DNA of 11,401 nt from Verrucomicrobiia bacterium (lineage in GTDB: Bacteria > Verrucomicrobiota > Verrucomicrobiia > JABWAM01). The position numbers were made by a program, and so were the translations under genes. The stretch is taken from positions 1 to 11,401 of the forward strand of contig JABWAM010000057.1 of assembly GCA_013360985.1 (NCBI GenBank). The letters are read 5' to 3'. Positions 1-5,952 of this stretch are shown piece after piece (position 1 is the stretch's first letter; the number at the start of each line of letters is the position of its first letter). A model generated the notes under the pieces. The model searched no databases, was not told the DNA's origin, and saw only the letters and a program-made list of their open reading frames with translations.

Positions 1-462
1 CAGCGCGCGCGCGACATGCGGGCGGCCCGCGGCAATCGGAGCGCCCTCGCCGCGTTCGGAGCGCGCAGCGAGGCGCAGGACGTCGTCGGCCTTCAGGGGC
101 ACCCCCAGGTCGCTGAGGCGCTGGACGATCCCTCGGATCCGATTCGTCCGACTGCGGTTTTGCTCCGCGAGTTCCGCCTCCAAATCGGGATGCCGCCATC
201 CCGCGCCCGACCCGCAGGCGGGGTTGAAATAGAGGAGCATGTGGATCTCGACAGGTCCAAGGCGGGAGGTCACTTCCACGCCGGGGATCACGAGCACGCC
301 GAGGCGTTTCCCCTCTTCCATCGCCTCGGGAATTCCGTCCACGGTATCATGATCGGTGATCCCCGCGGCGCCAAAGCCCAGGCGCGCCGCGCGACGAATC
401 ATTTCCGCCGGCGCCTCGGTGCCGTCCGAATACCAGGTGTGGAGATGGAGGTCGGCCTTCAT
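1..462 (-). CDS. PHP-domain phosphoesterase, TrpH/YciV-like (partial, C-terminus outside window)
   Basis: This is the N-terminal 154 residues of a PHP-domain (polymerase and histidinol phosphatase) metal-dependent phosphoesterase; the frame is still open at base 1. Visible motifs are HLHTWYSDG at residues 6-14 (PHP motif I), ITDHDTVDG at 35-43 (motif II) and PGVEVTS at 60-66, which supply metal-binding His, Asp and Glu in this fold. A segment near residue 72 (EIHMLLYFNP), the NR-rich stretch at 102-108 and GRPHVARAL at 146-154 resemble the TrpH/YciV branch, whose E. coli member is a 5'-3' exonuclease (RNase AM) that trims rRNA 5' ends. That closer assignment is inference. The ATG overlaps the nusB stop codon as ATGA (459-462), so translation is probably coupled to nusB. 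No Shine-Dalgarno sequence precedes it. It has no signal peptide and is likely cytoplasmic. Confidence 0.9.
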   Translation of the reverse strand, partial: MKADLHLHTWYSDGTEAPAEMIRRAARLGFGAAGITDHDTVDGIPEAMEEGKRLGVLVIPGVEVTSRLGPVEIHMLLYFNPACGSGAGWRHPDLEAELAEQNRSRTNRIRGIVQRLSDLGVPLKADDVLRLAARSERGEGAPIAAGRPHVARAL

Positions 463-908
463 GCGCGCGGCGCGCCGGCGACCGTCCGCAAAGGACGGTT
501 CAGTTCGAGCTTCACCCGATCGAGGATCCCGTTGACGAACCGTCCCGAATCCGCCGAGGAATACTCCTTGGCGAGATCGATCGCTTCGTTGATGGAAACC
601 ACCGGAGGAATGTCGTCGCGAAAAAGCATTTCATAAATCGCAAGACGGAGAATGGCGCGGTCCACCGCGGCGATGCGCTCAAGGCTCCAGTTTTGGGCAT
701 ACTGGCGAATTTTTCCGTCGAGCGTCTCGATGCGCGCGAGCACTCCGCGCACGAGATCGGCGGCAAAGGGGCGCGCCGACGGGGCGTGCTTCTCCGCGGT
801 CGGCAGCGCGGCGAGATCCTCCTCGACGGGACGATCGCTTTCTCCGGCGAGATTGCGCTGATAGAGATACTCGATGGCGATCTGTCGCGCCTGACGTCGA
901 AGGTTCAT
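459..908 (-). CDS. nusB: Transcription antitermination protein NusB
   Basis: NusB binds boxA RNA together with S10 (NusE) and helps RNA polymerase read through rRNA operons. The 149-residue product has the all-helical NusB layout and usual length. It starts with an RRQARQIAIEYLYQ helix (residues 4-17). The C-terminal signature is strong: DRAILRLAIYEML near residues 82-94, DIPPVVSINEAIDLAKEYS at about 97-115, and GRFVNGILD at about 120-128. The ATG at 908 puts the first conserved helix at the N-terminus. An upstream in-frame TTG at 935 would add nine residues, but it lies in a low-complexity T-rich leader and is less likely. The gene follows ribH by 139 bp, the classic ribH-nusB neighbourhood, and its stop overlaps the start of the PHP gene. 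No clear Shine-Dalgarno sequence is visible. Confidence 0.95.
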   Translation of the reverse strand: MNLRRQARQIAIEYLYQRNLAGESDRPVEEDLAALPTAEKHAPSARPFAADLVRGVLARIETLDGKIRQYAQNWSLERIAAVDRAILRLAIYEMLFRDDIPPVVSINEAIDLAKEYSSADSGRFVNGILDRVKLELNRPLRTVAGAPRA

Positions 909-1047
909 GGCCGCGCGAAAAGCAAAATCCCGCAAAAAAAAGCCGCCATCCCGCGGTGAGACGTCGAATGCTCGAACGCCCTCGCGGGAAATGCGACCAG
1001 CGTCTCCTTCCGGATCGCCGGCGGTCTTTCGGAAACGCGGTTGGGCC
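909..1047 (-). other. ribH-nusB intergenic leader
   Basis: This 139-bp gap is the only sizeable gap in the minus-strand rib-nusB block. Read on the minus strand it contains a short possible stem (CCGC, six-base loop, GCGG, + positions 943-956) followed directly by a run of eight T residues at 935-942. This is the shape of a weak intrinsic terminator or attenuator just ahead of nusB. The stem is only 4 bp, so termination would be inefficient at best. No convincing promoter hexamers or boxA element were recognised here. Confidence 0.3.
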
Positions 1048-1548
1048 TCATCGCCGCCTCCTCTCGCCTTTCCGCGCGCGTCCCGCGGTTCCCATGGTCG
1101 CGGCCATCTCGACCGCGGCGCGGGCGGCCTCTTCGCCGCGAAGACGGACCCGCGCGCGAGCGTCGCCCTCCGTGCGCGGAGTCAGCACCTGATGGATTAC
1201 GGGCACTTCCGTCTCCACGGCAAGACGCTGGAGGTTCACCGCGTCGGCGGCCGCGAGATGCTCGGCATGCGAGGTGCCTCCCTGGAGGACGACGCCGAGC
1301 GCAACCAACACGTCGTAATTCCCTGAGCGCGCCATGCGGGCCGCGAGCACGGGGATCTCGTAGGCGCCAGGCACGCGGCAAACGACGACCTTGCGCGCGC
1401 CGAGCTTCGCCAAGGTGGCAAGCGCGCTCTCCAGCAGAGCGTCGCATAGGGACCGGTTGTAGCGGGCGGCGATCACCCCGATTCGAAAGCAGGCGGCGCG
1501 CGCGCGCGGCACAGACGCGAAGATGGTCGAAAGATCCGTCGGCTTCAT
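1048..1548 (-). CDS. ribH: 6,7-dimethyl-8-ribityllumazine synthase
   Basis: RibH condenses 3,4-dihydroxy-2-butanone 4-phosphate with 5-amino-6-ribitylaminouracil to give the lumazine precursor of riboflavin. The 166-residue product shows the family pattern in order: ARYNRSL (substrate-ring contact) near residues 28-34, CRVPGAYEIPV near 58-68, ALGVVLQGGTSHAEHL near 84-99 with the catalytic-type His after GGTS, and VPVIHQVLTPRTEGDARAR near 116-134. The usual GNKG loop after this is replaced by RGEE, while several nearby Arg residues could still hold phosphate. The C-terminal tail is Arg-rich and low in complexity. The start overlaps the ribB-fusion stop (ATGA, 1545-1548), and a GGAGG lies 9 nt upstream, the only clear Shine-Dalgarno sequence in this block. 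It likely forms the usual cytoplasmic RibH oligomer. Confidence 0.93.
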   Translation of the reverse strand: MKPTDLSTIFASVPRARAACFRIGVIAARYNRSLCDALLESALATLAKLGARKVVVCRVPGAYEIPVLAARMARSGNYDVLVALGVVLQGGTSHAEHLAAADAVNLQRLAVETEVPVIHQVLTPRTEGDARARVRLRGEEAARAAVEMAATMGTAGRARKGERRRR

Positions 1549-2672
1549 CGTCGGGCGCCTCCAGACTTCAGGGGAACCTGTTCGACGATCTCGAGGCCGA
1601 ATCCCCCAAGACCCACGAGCCGATGCGGATGATTGCTCAGGAGGCGAATCCGTCGAACGCCGAGGAGCGCCAGAATTTGCGCGCCCATTCCGTATTCGCG
1701 CAGGTGCGGCGCTTTAACCTTCCCCGAGGAGTCCAGCATGGTTGCGCCCCATCCCTCGTGGCGCATGTAGAGCAACAGTCCTGCGCCCTCTTCGCGAATT
1801 GCACGCAGGCTGTCGGCGACGGAAGAGGGCGATCCGAAGCGCGCGGATTGAAATACGTCCGCCGCGACGCATTCGGTATGGACGCGAGTCAGCACGGGGC
1901 GAGAGGGGTCGATGCGTCCAAGCGAAAGCGCCAGATGCCGCCTCCCGTCGAGGCGCGACTGAAAAACGTGGAGGCAAAAATCTCCCCACGGCGTCGGAAG
2001 AACGGCCTCCTCCACTTTTTCCACATGCTGCTCCCGGGCATGGCGATAGGCGATGAGGTCCTCGATGCGACAAATTTTCAACCGATGGCGACGACGAAAC
2101 CTCTGCAACTGCGGGAGGCGCGCCATCGTCCCGTCCGCGTTCATGATCTCGCAGAGGACGCCTACGGGCGGCAAGCCCGCCAGCCGCACGAGATCCACCG
2201 CCGCTTCCGTATGCCCCGCGCGCTGAAGGACGCCCCCGGGACGCGCGCGCAACGGAAAAACGTGCCCCGGCTGGACGAAATCGTGCGCGCGCGGGCGTGG
2301 CCGGGCCAGCAGACGGATCGTGCGCGCCCGATCGTGCGCGCTGATCCCCGTGCTGACTCCTTCGCGCGCATCCACGGACACCATGAACTCCGTCCGGTGC
2401 GCCTCGCGGTTGTCGGACGTCATCCGCGCGATCCCCAACGCGTCGAGACGTTCCGCGGTCGCAGGAACGCAAATCAGCCCGCGCCCGTGGCGCGCCATGA
2501 AGTTGATCCTTTCGGGCGTCACTTTTGCCGCCGCCATCACGAGATCGCCTTCGTTCTCACGGTTCGTGGCGTCCGTAACGACCACCATCCTCCCTCGGCG
2601 CAAATCGCTCACGATCGCCTCGATGGGATCGAAACCGGAGCGTTCGCGCAAGGGGACTTCTCTGGCGGGCAT
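1545..2672 (-). CDS. ribB: 3,4-dihydroxy-2-butanone 4-phosphate synthase fused to a degenerate GTP cyclohydrolase II domain
   Basis: The 375-residue protein has the RibBA two-domain layout. Residues about 13-211 are a complete DHBP synthase, which converts ribulose 5-phosphate to the four-carbon riboflavin precursor: TDATNRENEGDLVMAA at 33-48 (acidic catalytic loop), RHGRGLICVP at 61-70, STGISAHDRARTI at 107-119, RAGHTEAAVDL at 151-161 and CEIMNADGTMARLP at 174-187. Residues about 215-370 align with GTP cyclohydrolase II but look inactive. HTEC at 265-268 keeps the first zinc Cys, but the following Cys-Asp-Cys is Phe279-Gly-Ser281. The EGRG motif reads EGWG (306-309), and about 17 residues are missing before LREYGMGAQIL (324-334). 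The ATG at 2672 is chosen because it immediately precedes the RibB domain; an in-frame ATG at 2780 would run into the divergent gene. It overlaps ribH by ATGA. Confidence 0.93.
   Translation of the reverse strand: MPAREVPLRERSGFDPIEAIVSDLRRGRMVVVTDATNRENEGDLVMAAAKVTPERINFMARHGRGLICVPATAERLDALGIARMTSDNREAHRTEFMVSVDAREGVSTGISAHDRARTIRLLARPRPRAHDFVQPGHVFPLRARPGGVLQRAGHTEAAVDLVRLAGLPPVGVLCEIMNADGTMARLPQLQRFRRRHRLKICRIEDLIAYRHAREQHVEKVEEAVLPTPWGDFCLHVFQSRLDGRRHLALSLGRIDPSRPVLTRVHTECVAADVFQSARFGSPSSVADSLRAIREEGAGLLLYMRHEGWGATMLDSSGKVKAPHLREYGMGAQILALLGVRRIRLLSNHPHRLVGLGGFGLEIVEQVPLKSGGARR
1558..1562 (-). promoter_or_regulatory. Shine-Dalgarno GGAGG for ribH
   Basis: GGAGG on the minus strand ends 9 nt before the ribH ATG and lies inside the last codons of the upstream ribB-type gene. 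It supports the ATG at 1548 and, with the ATGA overlap, translational coupling. It stands out because the other starts in this window lack a recognisable, well-spaced site. Confidence 0.7.
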
Positions 2673-2761
2673 TGCGGCATCATGACCGCTCCGCGCGAAG
2701 GCGGCAAGCGCGCGCCTGGAAATTGCTTGGAATCGCGCGTTGCCGCGGGAATTATCGGGAG
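2673..2761. promoter_or_regulatory. Divergent intergenic region between ribB and the exported-protein gene
   Basis: These 89 bp separate two divergently read genes and must hold the promoters for both unless transcripts start inside coding sequence. On the plus strand TTGGAA (2727-2732) and AATTAT (2750-2755) are spaced by 17 bp, a fair but not strong sigma-70-like pair. It would give a transcript with almost no leader for the exported protein. No FMN riboswitch (RFN element) can fit or is visible here, so the riboflavin genes show no sign of that control. Confidence 0.35.
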
Positions 2762-3229
2762 ATGCGAATCGCGGGTCCATGCCTCCTCCTGTTCGCGCTT
2801 GCCGTGATGCGGGCGGAGGCCCGCCTCGGCGAAACCCAGGCGGAGATCGAGAAGCGCTACGGCCCCGCCATCCGGAAGGTCAAGTTTCAGAAGCCGGTCG
2901 AGCGAAGGTTCAAATATCATTTCTCCGGGTACATCATCGAGGTCAGCTTCATCCAAGACCGCTGCGTGATGGAGGCGATCGAGCGCGCCGACCGCGGGTT
3001 TCTCGGCGAAGACGAAGTCGCCGCCTTCCTCCGCGCCAACGAAGCGGGAAGCAGTTGGCGGCGGGAGGAAAACTCCAACACCGAGCGCGGCTATCGGCGC
3101 GCCGACGGCAAGGCGATCGCCCATCTCGACGCCTATCTCACCCGCTTCACCGTGATGAGCGCCGACAGCGGCACGCCCTCCGAAGAGGTGGACGGCAAAC
3201 GCGTTCGAAAACGGCTCGAAGGATTTTGA
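2762..3229 (+). CDS. Small exported protein of unknown function
   Basis: The 155-residue product begins with a typical Sec signal peptide: MR, a hydrophobic stretch (PCLLLFALAV, residues 6-15) and a likely cleavage after AEA at residues 18-20. The mature protein is soluble, about 135 residues and rich in charged residues. It opens with RLGETQAEIEKRYG (residues 21-34), a pattern I associate with exported hypothetical proteins of Verrucomicrobiota; that is recollection, not a search result. No catalytic motif is recognised, and only one Cys (in QDRC) remains after the signal peptide. The ATG at 2762 is preferred over an upstream in-frame start at 2672 because only it puts the signal peptide at the N-terminus; GGGAG abuts it directly. 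The gene lies 26 bp before the flavin oxidoreductase and is probably cotranscribed with it. Predicted location is periplasmic or outer surface. Confidence 0.8.
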   Translation: MRIAGPCLLLFALAVMRAEARLGETQAEIEKRYGPAIRKVKFQKPVERRFKYHFSGYIIEVSFIQDRCVMEAIERADRGFLGEDEVAAFLRANEAGSSWRREENSNTERGYRRADGKAIAHLDAYLTRFTVMSADSGTPSEEVDGKRVRKRLEGF

Positions 3230-3255
3230 GCGCCCTTTTTGTCCGTGACTCACGC

Positions 3256-4731
3256 ATGAACGCGCCTTCGCCGCAGCCTCTCATCCGCATCCCCAGCCTC
3301 AAAACCGTCGCGGAGTTCCGCGCGCATCTCGACCGCCTCGGGCTCGATCTCCTCTGCGACGACCGTATCGAGACGGCCCCTTCCTCTCCCCTCGCGCAGC
3401 CTCTCGCGTTCGACGGCCGCACGATTGGCAACCGCTGGGGCATCCACCCCATGGAAGGCTGGGACGGCGCCGCCGACGGCCACCCGACCGAGTGCACCTT
3501 CCGCCGCTGGCGGAACTTCGGGCGCAGCGGGGCGAAACTCATTTGGGGCGGCGAAGCCATGGCGGTGCGCGAAGATGGACGCGCCAATCCGAATCAACTG
3601 ATCATTGATGACGCGCACAAAGGCTCGCTCGCTGCGTTGCGCGAAACCCTTGTCAAGGCCCACCGCGACCGCTGCGGATCCGACGCGGGACTTTTCCTCG
3701 GTTTCCAACTCACCCACTCGGGCCGTTTCTGTCGCCCCTACGACAAGAAAAAGTTGGCGCCGCGCGTCGCCTATCGCCACCCGCTCCTCGACCGCCGTTT
3801 CGGCATCGCCGACGACCGGCCCGTCCTGCGCGACGACGAAGTCCGCGCCCTCGTCCCCTTCTACGCGCGCGCCGCGAAGGTCGCGGAAGAAGCCGGCGCG
3901 GACTTCGTGGACGTCAAGCATTGCCACGGCTATCTGCTCCACGAGTTCCTCGGCGCGCATACGCGCCCTGGCCCATATGGCGGCACGTTTGAAAACCGCA
4001 CGCGGCTGACGCGCGAGATCCTCGAGGCAATCCGCGCCGAGTGCCCGCGCCTTTCCATCGGCGTTCGCCTCAGCGCCTTTGACTTCGTTCCGTTTCATCC
4101 CGATCCGTCGAAGAGCGCGCCGGGCAAGCCCGGCCCCGGAATCCCCGAAGACTACTCCGCCTGCCTGCCGTACCGTTATGGGTTCGGCCTCAACGCGCGC
4201 GATCCCGTCACGCCGGATCTCGAGGAAACGATCCAATTCCTCCATCTCCTCCGCGACCTCGGCGTGCGCCTCGTGAATCTGACCGCGGGCAGCCCCTACT
4301 ATAACCCACATATCCAGCGCCCCGCCGCGTATCCGCCCTCCGACGGGTATCAACCGCCCGAAGATCCGCTGGTGGGAGTCGCGCGCCAGATTCGCGTCAC
4401 GTCCGAGATCAAGCGGCGCGCGCCGGATCTGGTGATCGTCGGCACCGCCTATTCCTATCTCCAGGAATACCTCCCGCACGTCGCCCAATCGGTCATCCGT
4501 TCGGGCGGAGCGGACTTCGTCGGGATCGGGCGAATGGTTCTCTCCTATCCCGAGCTGCCGTTGGACGTTCTCGAAAAGGGCGTCCTCGCGCCGCGGTTGA
4601 TCTGTCGGACGTTCAGCGACTGCACCACCGCGCCGCGCAACGGCCTGATCTCCGGGTGTTATCCCCTCGACGATTGGTATAAGGCGCGCCCCGAGGCGCA
4701 GACCCTCAAGACCCTCAAACGCGGGAGATGA
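3256..4731 (+). CDS. NADH:flavin oxidoreductase, Old Yellow Enzyme family
   Basis: This is a 491-residue FMN-dependent TIM-barrel oxidoreductase of the OYE family, which reduces activated C=C bonds or related groups with NAD(P)H. Diagnostic segments are NRWGIHPMEGWD near residues 57-68 (start of the barrel), IWGGEAMAV near 96-104, GFQLTHSGRFCRP near 151-163 (family HxGR-type substrate and flavin site), DFVDVKHCHGYLLHEFLG near 216-233 with RPGPYGGTFENRTRL shortly after, and the FMN-phosphate loop DFVGIGRMVL near 417-426. The C-terminal CRTFSDC and GLISGCYPLDDWY segment has three Cys in a spacing unlike the classic 4Fe-4S cluster of the 2,4-dienoyl-CoA reductase branch; whether it binds a cluster is open. 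There is no signal peptide and no clear Shine-Dalgarno site. The natural substrate cannot be read from sequence. The Gfo/Idh gene follows after 64 bp. Confidence 0.9.
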   Translation: MNAPSPQPLIRIPSLKTVAEFRAHLDRLGLDLLCDDRIETAPSSPLAQPLAFDGRTIGNRWGIHPMEGWDGAADGHPTECTFRRWRNFGRSGAKLIWGGEAMAVREDGRANPNQLIIDDAHKGSLAALRETLVKAHRDRCGSDAGLFLGFQLTHSGRFCRPYDKKKLAPRVAYRHPLLDRRFGIADDRPVLRDDEVRALVPFYARAAKVAEEAGADFVDVKHCHGYLLHEFLGAHTRPGPYGGTFENRTRLTREILEAIRAECPRLSIGVRLSAFDFVPFHPDPSKSAPGKPGPGIPEDYSACLPYRYGFGLNARDPVTPDLEETIQFLHLLRDLGVRLVNLTAGSPYYNPHIQRPAAYPPSDGYQPPEDPLVGVARQIRVTSEIKRRAPDLVIVGTAYSYLQEYLPHVAQSVIRSGGADFVGIGRMVLSYPELPLDVLEKGVLAPRLICRTFSDCTTAPRNGLISGCYPLDDWYKARPEAQTLKTLKRGR

Positions 4732-4747
4732 AGCGGAGACGTGAACC

Positions 4748-4765
4748 GGCGCGGCCGCCCTTTTT
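4748..4765 (+). terminator. Possible weak intrinsic terminator after the OYE-family gene
   Basis: A GC-only hairpin (GGCG, loop CGGC, CGCC, with an alternative CGGC/GCCG pairing shifted by one base) is followed by C and five T. It lies 16 bp after the oxidoreductase stop and 30 bp before the next ATG. The stem is only 4 bp, so it may attenuate transcription rather than end it. Confidence 0.4.
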
Positions 4766-4795
4766 AAACAAGACAACTCCATCTCCCCCCACTTT

Positions 4796-5866
4796 ATGAA
4801 TCCCCTTCGCATCGGCATCCTCGGTCAGGGACGCAGCGGCTGGAGCATCCACGCCCACCTCGTCCGCCAACTTCCGGAACTTTTCACGCTGGCGGCGGTC
4901 GCCGACCCGATGCGCGAGCGGCGCGAGGAAGCCGTCCGCGAGACCGGTTGCGCGGCGTACGCGGACTACCGGGGCCTGCTGAAGCGCGACGACCTCGATC
5001 TCGTGGTCAACGCGCTCGCCAGCCATCTCCATGTGCCGGTGACGAAGGAGGCCTTTCGCGCGGGGCATGCGGTGCTCTGCGAGAAACCGCTTGCCCGCCG
5101 CGCGAAGGACGTGGACGACCTCGTCCGCCTCGCGAAAAAGGAGAATCGGTTCTTCGCGGTGTTTCAACAGTCGCGTTTCGCTCCTTACTTCCGCAAAGCG
5201 CGCGAGATCGTGGAGTCGGGCGTGCTTGGACGCGTGGTGATGCTGAAGATCGCATTCAACGGGTTTGCCCGCCGCTGGGATTGGCAGACGCTTCAGGAAA
5301 ACATGGCGGGCAACCTCCTGAATACCGGCCCGCATCCGCTCGATCAGGCGCTCCAGTTTTTCGGGGCCGACCAGATGCCCAAGGTCTTTTGCCTCATGGA
5401 CCGGGCCAACACCCTCGGCGACGCGGAAGACCACGTGAAGATGATCCTCCATGGCAAAGGGCGTCCGACGGTGGACCTGGAGATCTCCTCCTGTTGCGCC
5501 TATCCGCTCTACACCTACCAGATCTACGGCACACGCGGCGGCCTCACGGGCAACACGCAGCACCTCGAATGGAAGTATTTCGCGCCCAAGGAAGCGCCGA
5601 AACAACGTCTGCGCCGTCGCCCCACCGAGGCGCGCGCGTACTGCGGCGAAAAACTCCTCTGGCATACCGGCGTCTGGGACGCCACCGCAGAGGAAAAAAA
5701 TCTCTTCGACTACATGGGGCTGCGCTTTTATCGCAATCTCCACGCCGCCCTGACGCGCCGCGCGCCGCTGGAGGTTTCGCTTGCGCAGGTGCGCCAGCAG
5801 ATCGCCGTCATCGAGGAGTGCCACCGCCAGTGTCCCCTGCCCCGCCTTTCCGCGCGGCGGAAGTGA
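4796..5866 (+). CDS. Gfo/Idh/MocA-family NAD(P)-dependent oxidoreductase
   Basis: The 356-residue protein belongs to the glucose-fructose oxidoreductase / inositol dehydrogenase / MocA family, which oxidises or reduces hydroxyl groups of sugars, inositols and glycosides with tightly held NAD(P). The N-terminal Rossmann fold shows GILGQGRSG at residues 7-15, the acidic end of the second strand in VADP (35-38), and the EKP motif at 96-98 in CEKPLA, whose Lys is the usual catalytic residue. The C-terminal alpha/beta domain carries GNLLNTGPHPLDQAL at 172-186, with His180 and Asp183 at the conserved active-site positions. The length is normal and there is no signal peptide, so the enzyme is cytoplasmic. 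No Shine-Dalgarno sequence is seen; the leader is pyrimidine-rich. It is convergent with a TIM-barrel sugar isomerase-like gene, a frequent partner of this family. The substrate is unknown. Confidence 0.92.
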   Translation: MNPLRIGILGQGRSGWSIHAHLVRQLPELFTLAAVADPMRERREEAVRETGCAAYADYRGLLKRDDLDLVVNALASHLHVPVTKEAFRAGHAVLCEKPLARRAKDVDDLVRLAKKENRFFAVFQQSRFAPYFRKAREIVESGVLGRVVMLKIAFNGFARRWDWQTLQENMAGNLLNTGPHPLDQALQFFGADQMPKVFCLMDRANTLGDAEDHVKMILHGKGRPTVDLEISSCCAYPLYTYQIYGTRGGLTGNTQHLEWKYFAPKEAPKQRLRRRPTEARAYCGEKLLWHTGVWDATAEEKNLFDYMGLRFYRNLHAALTRRAPLEVSLAQVRQQIAVIEECHRQCPLPRLSARRK

Positions 5867-5952
5867 CGACGCGGCGCCGCTGTCCGCGGCCGTCACCGCC
5901 CCGATTTCGACCGGAGAAGCGGCGGTGCGCCTTCGCGCCGCGCGCGAGCGGA
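5867..5952. terminator. Convergent gap with GC-rich inverted repeats
   Basis: The 86 bp between two convergent genes hold a perfect 10-bp palindrome (GCGGCGCCGC, 5871-5880) and a 7-bp inverted repeat (CACCGCC 5894-5900 and GGCGGTG 5921-5927) around a 20-nt loop. Either could help stop transcription from both sides, but there is no T run on either strand, so this is not a classic intrinsic terminator. Confidence 0.35.

Noticed and set aside
2673..2761. FMN riboswitch upstream of the riboflavin genes
   Set aside because: The divergent gap is only 89 bp and shows none of the conserved RFN element segments.
1041..2807. Plus-strand open frame of about 590 codons opposite ribH and ribB
   Set aside because: It is antisense to two clear riboflavin genes, and its product is low-complexity and Arg-rich.
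2609..3253. Minus-strand frame opposite the small exported protein
   Set aside because: The plus-strand product has a convincing signal peptide; the antisense product has no family features and would overlap ribB.
3250..4818. Long open frame (about 520 codons) on the minus strand opposite the OYE-family gene
   Set aside because: It is a shadow of a high-GC coding region: composition is Arg/Ala/Glu-rich without family motifs, while the plus frame has a full set of OYE motifs.
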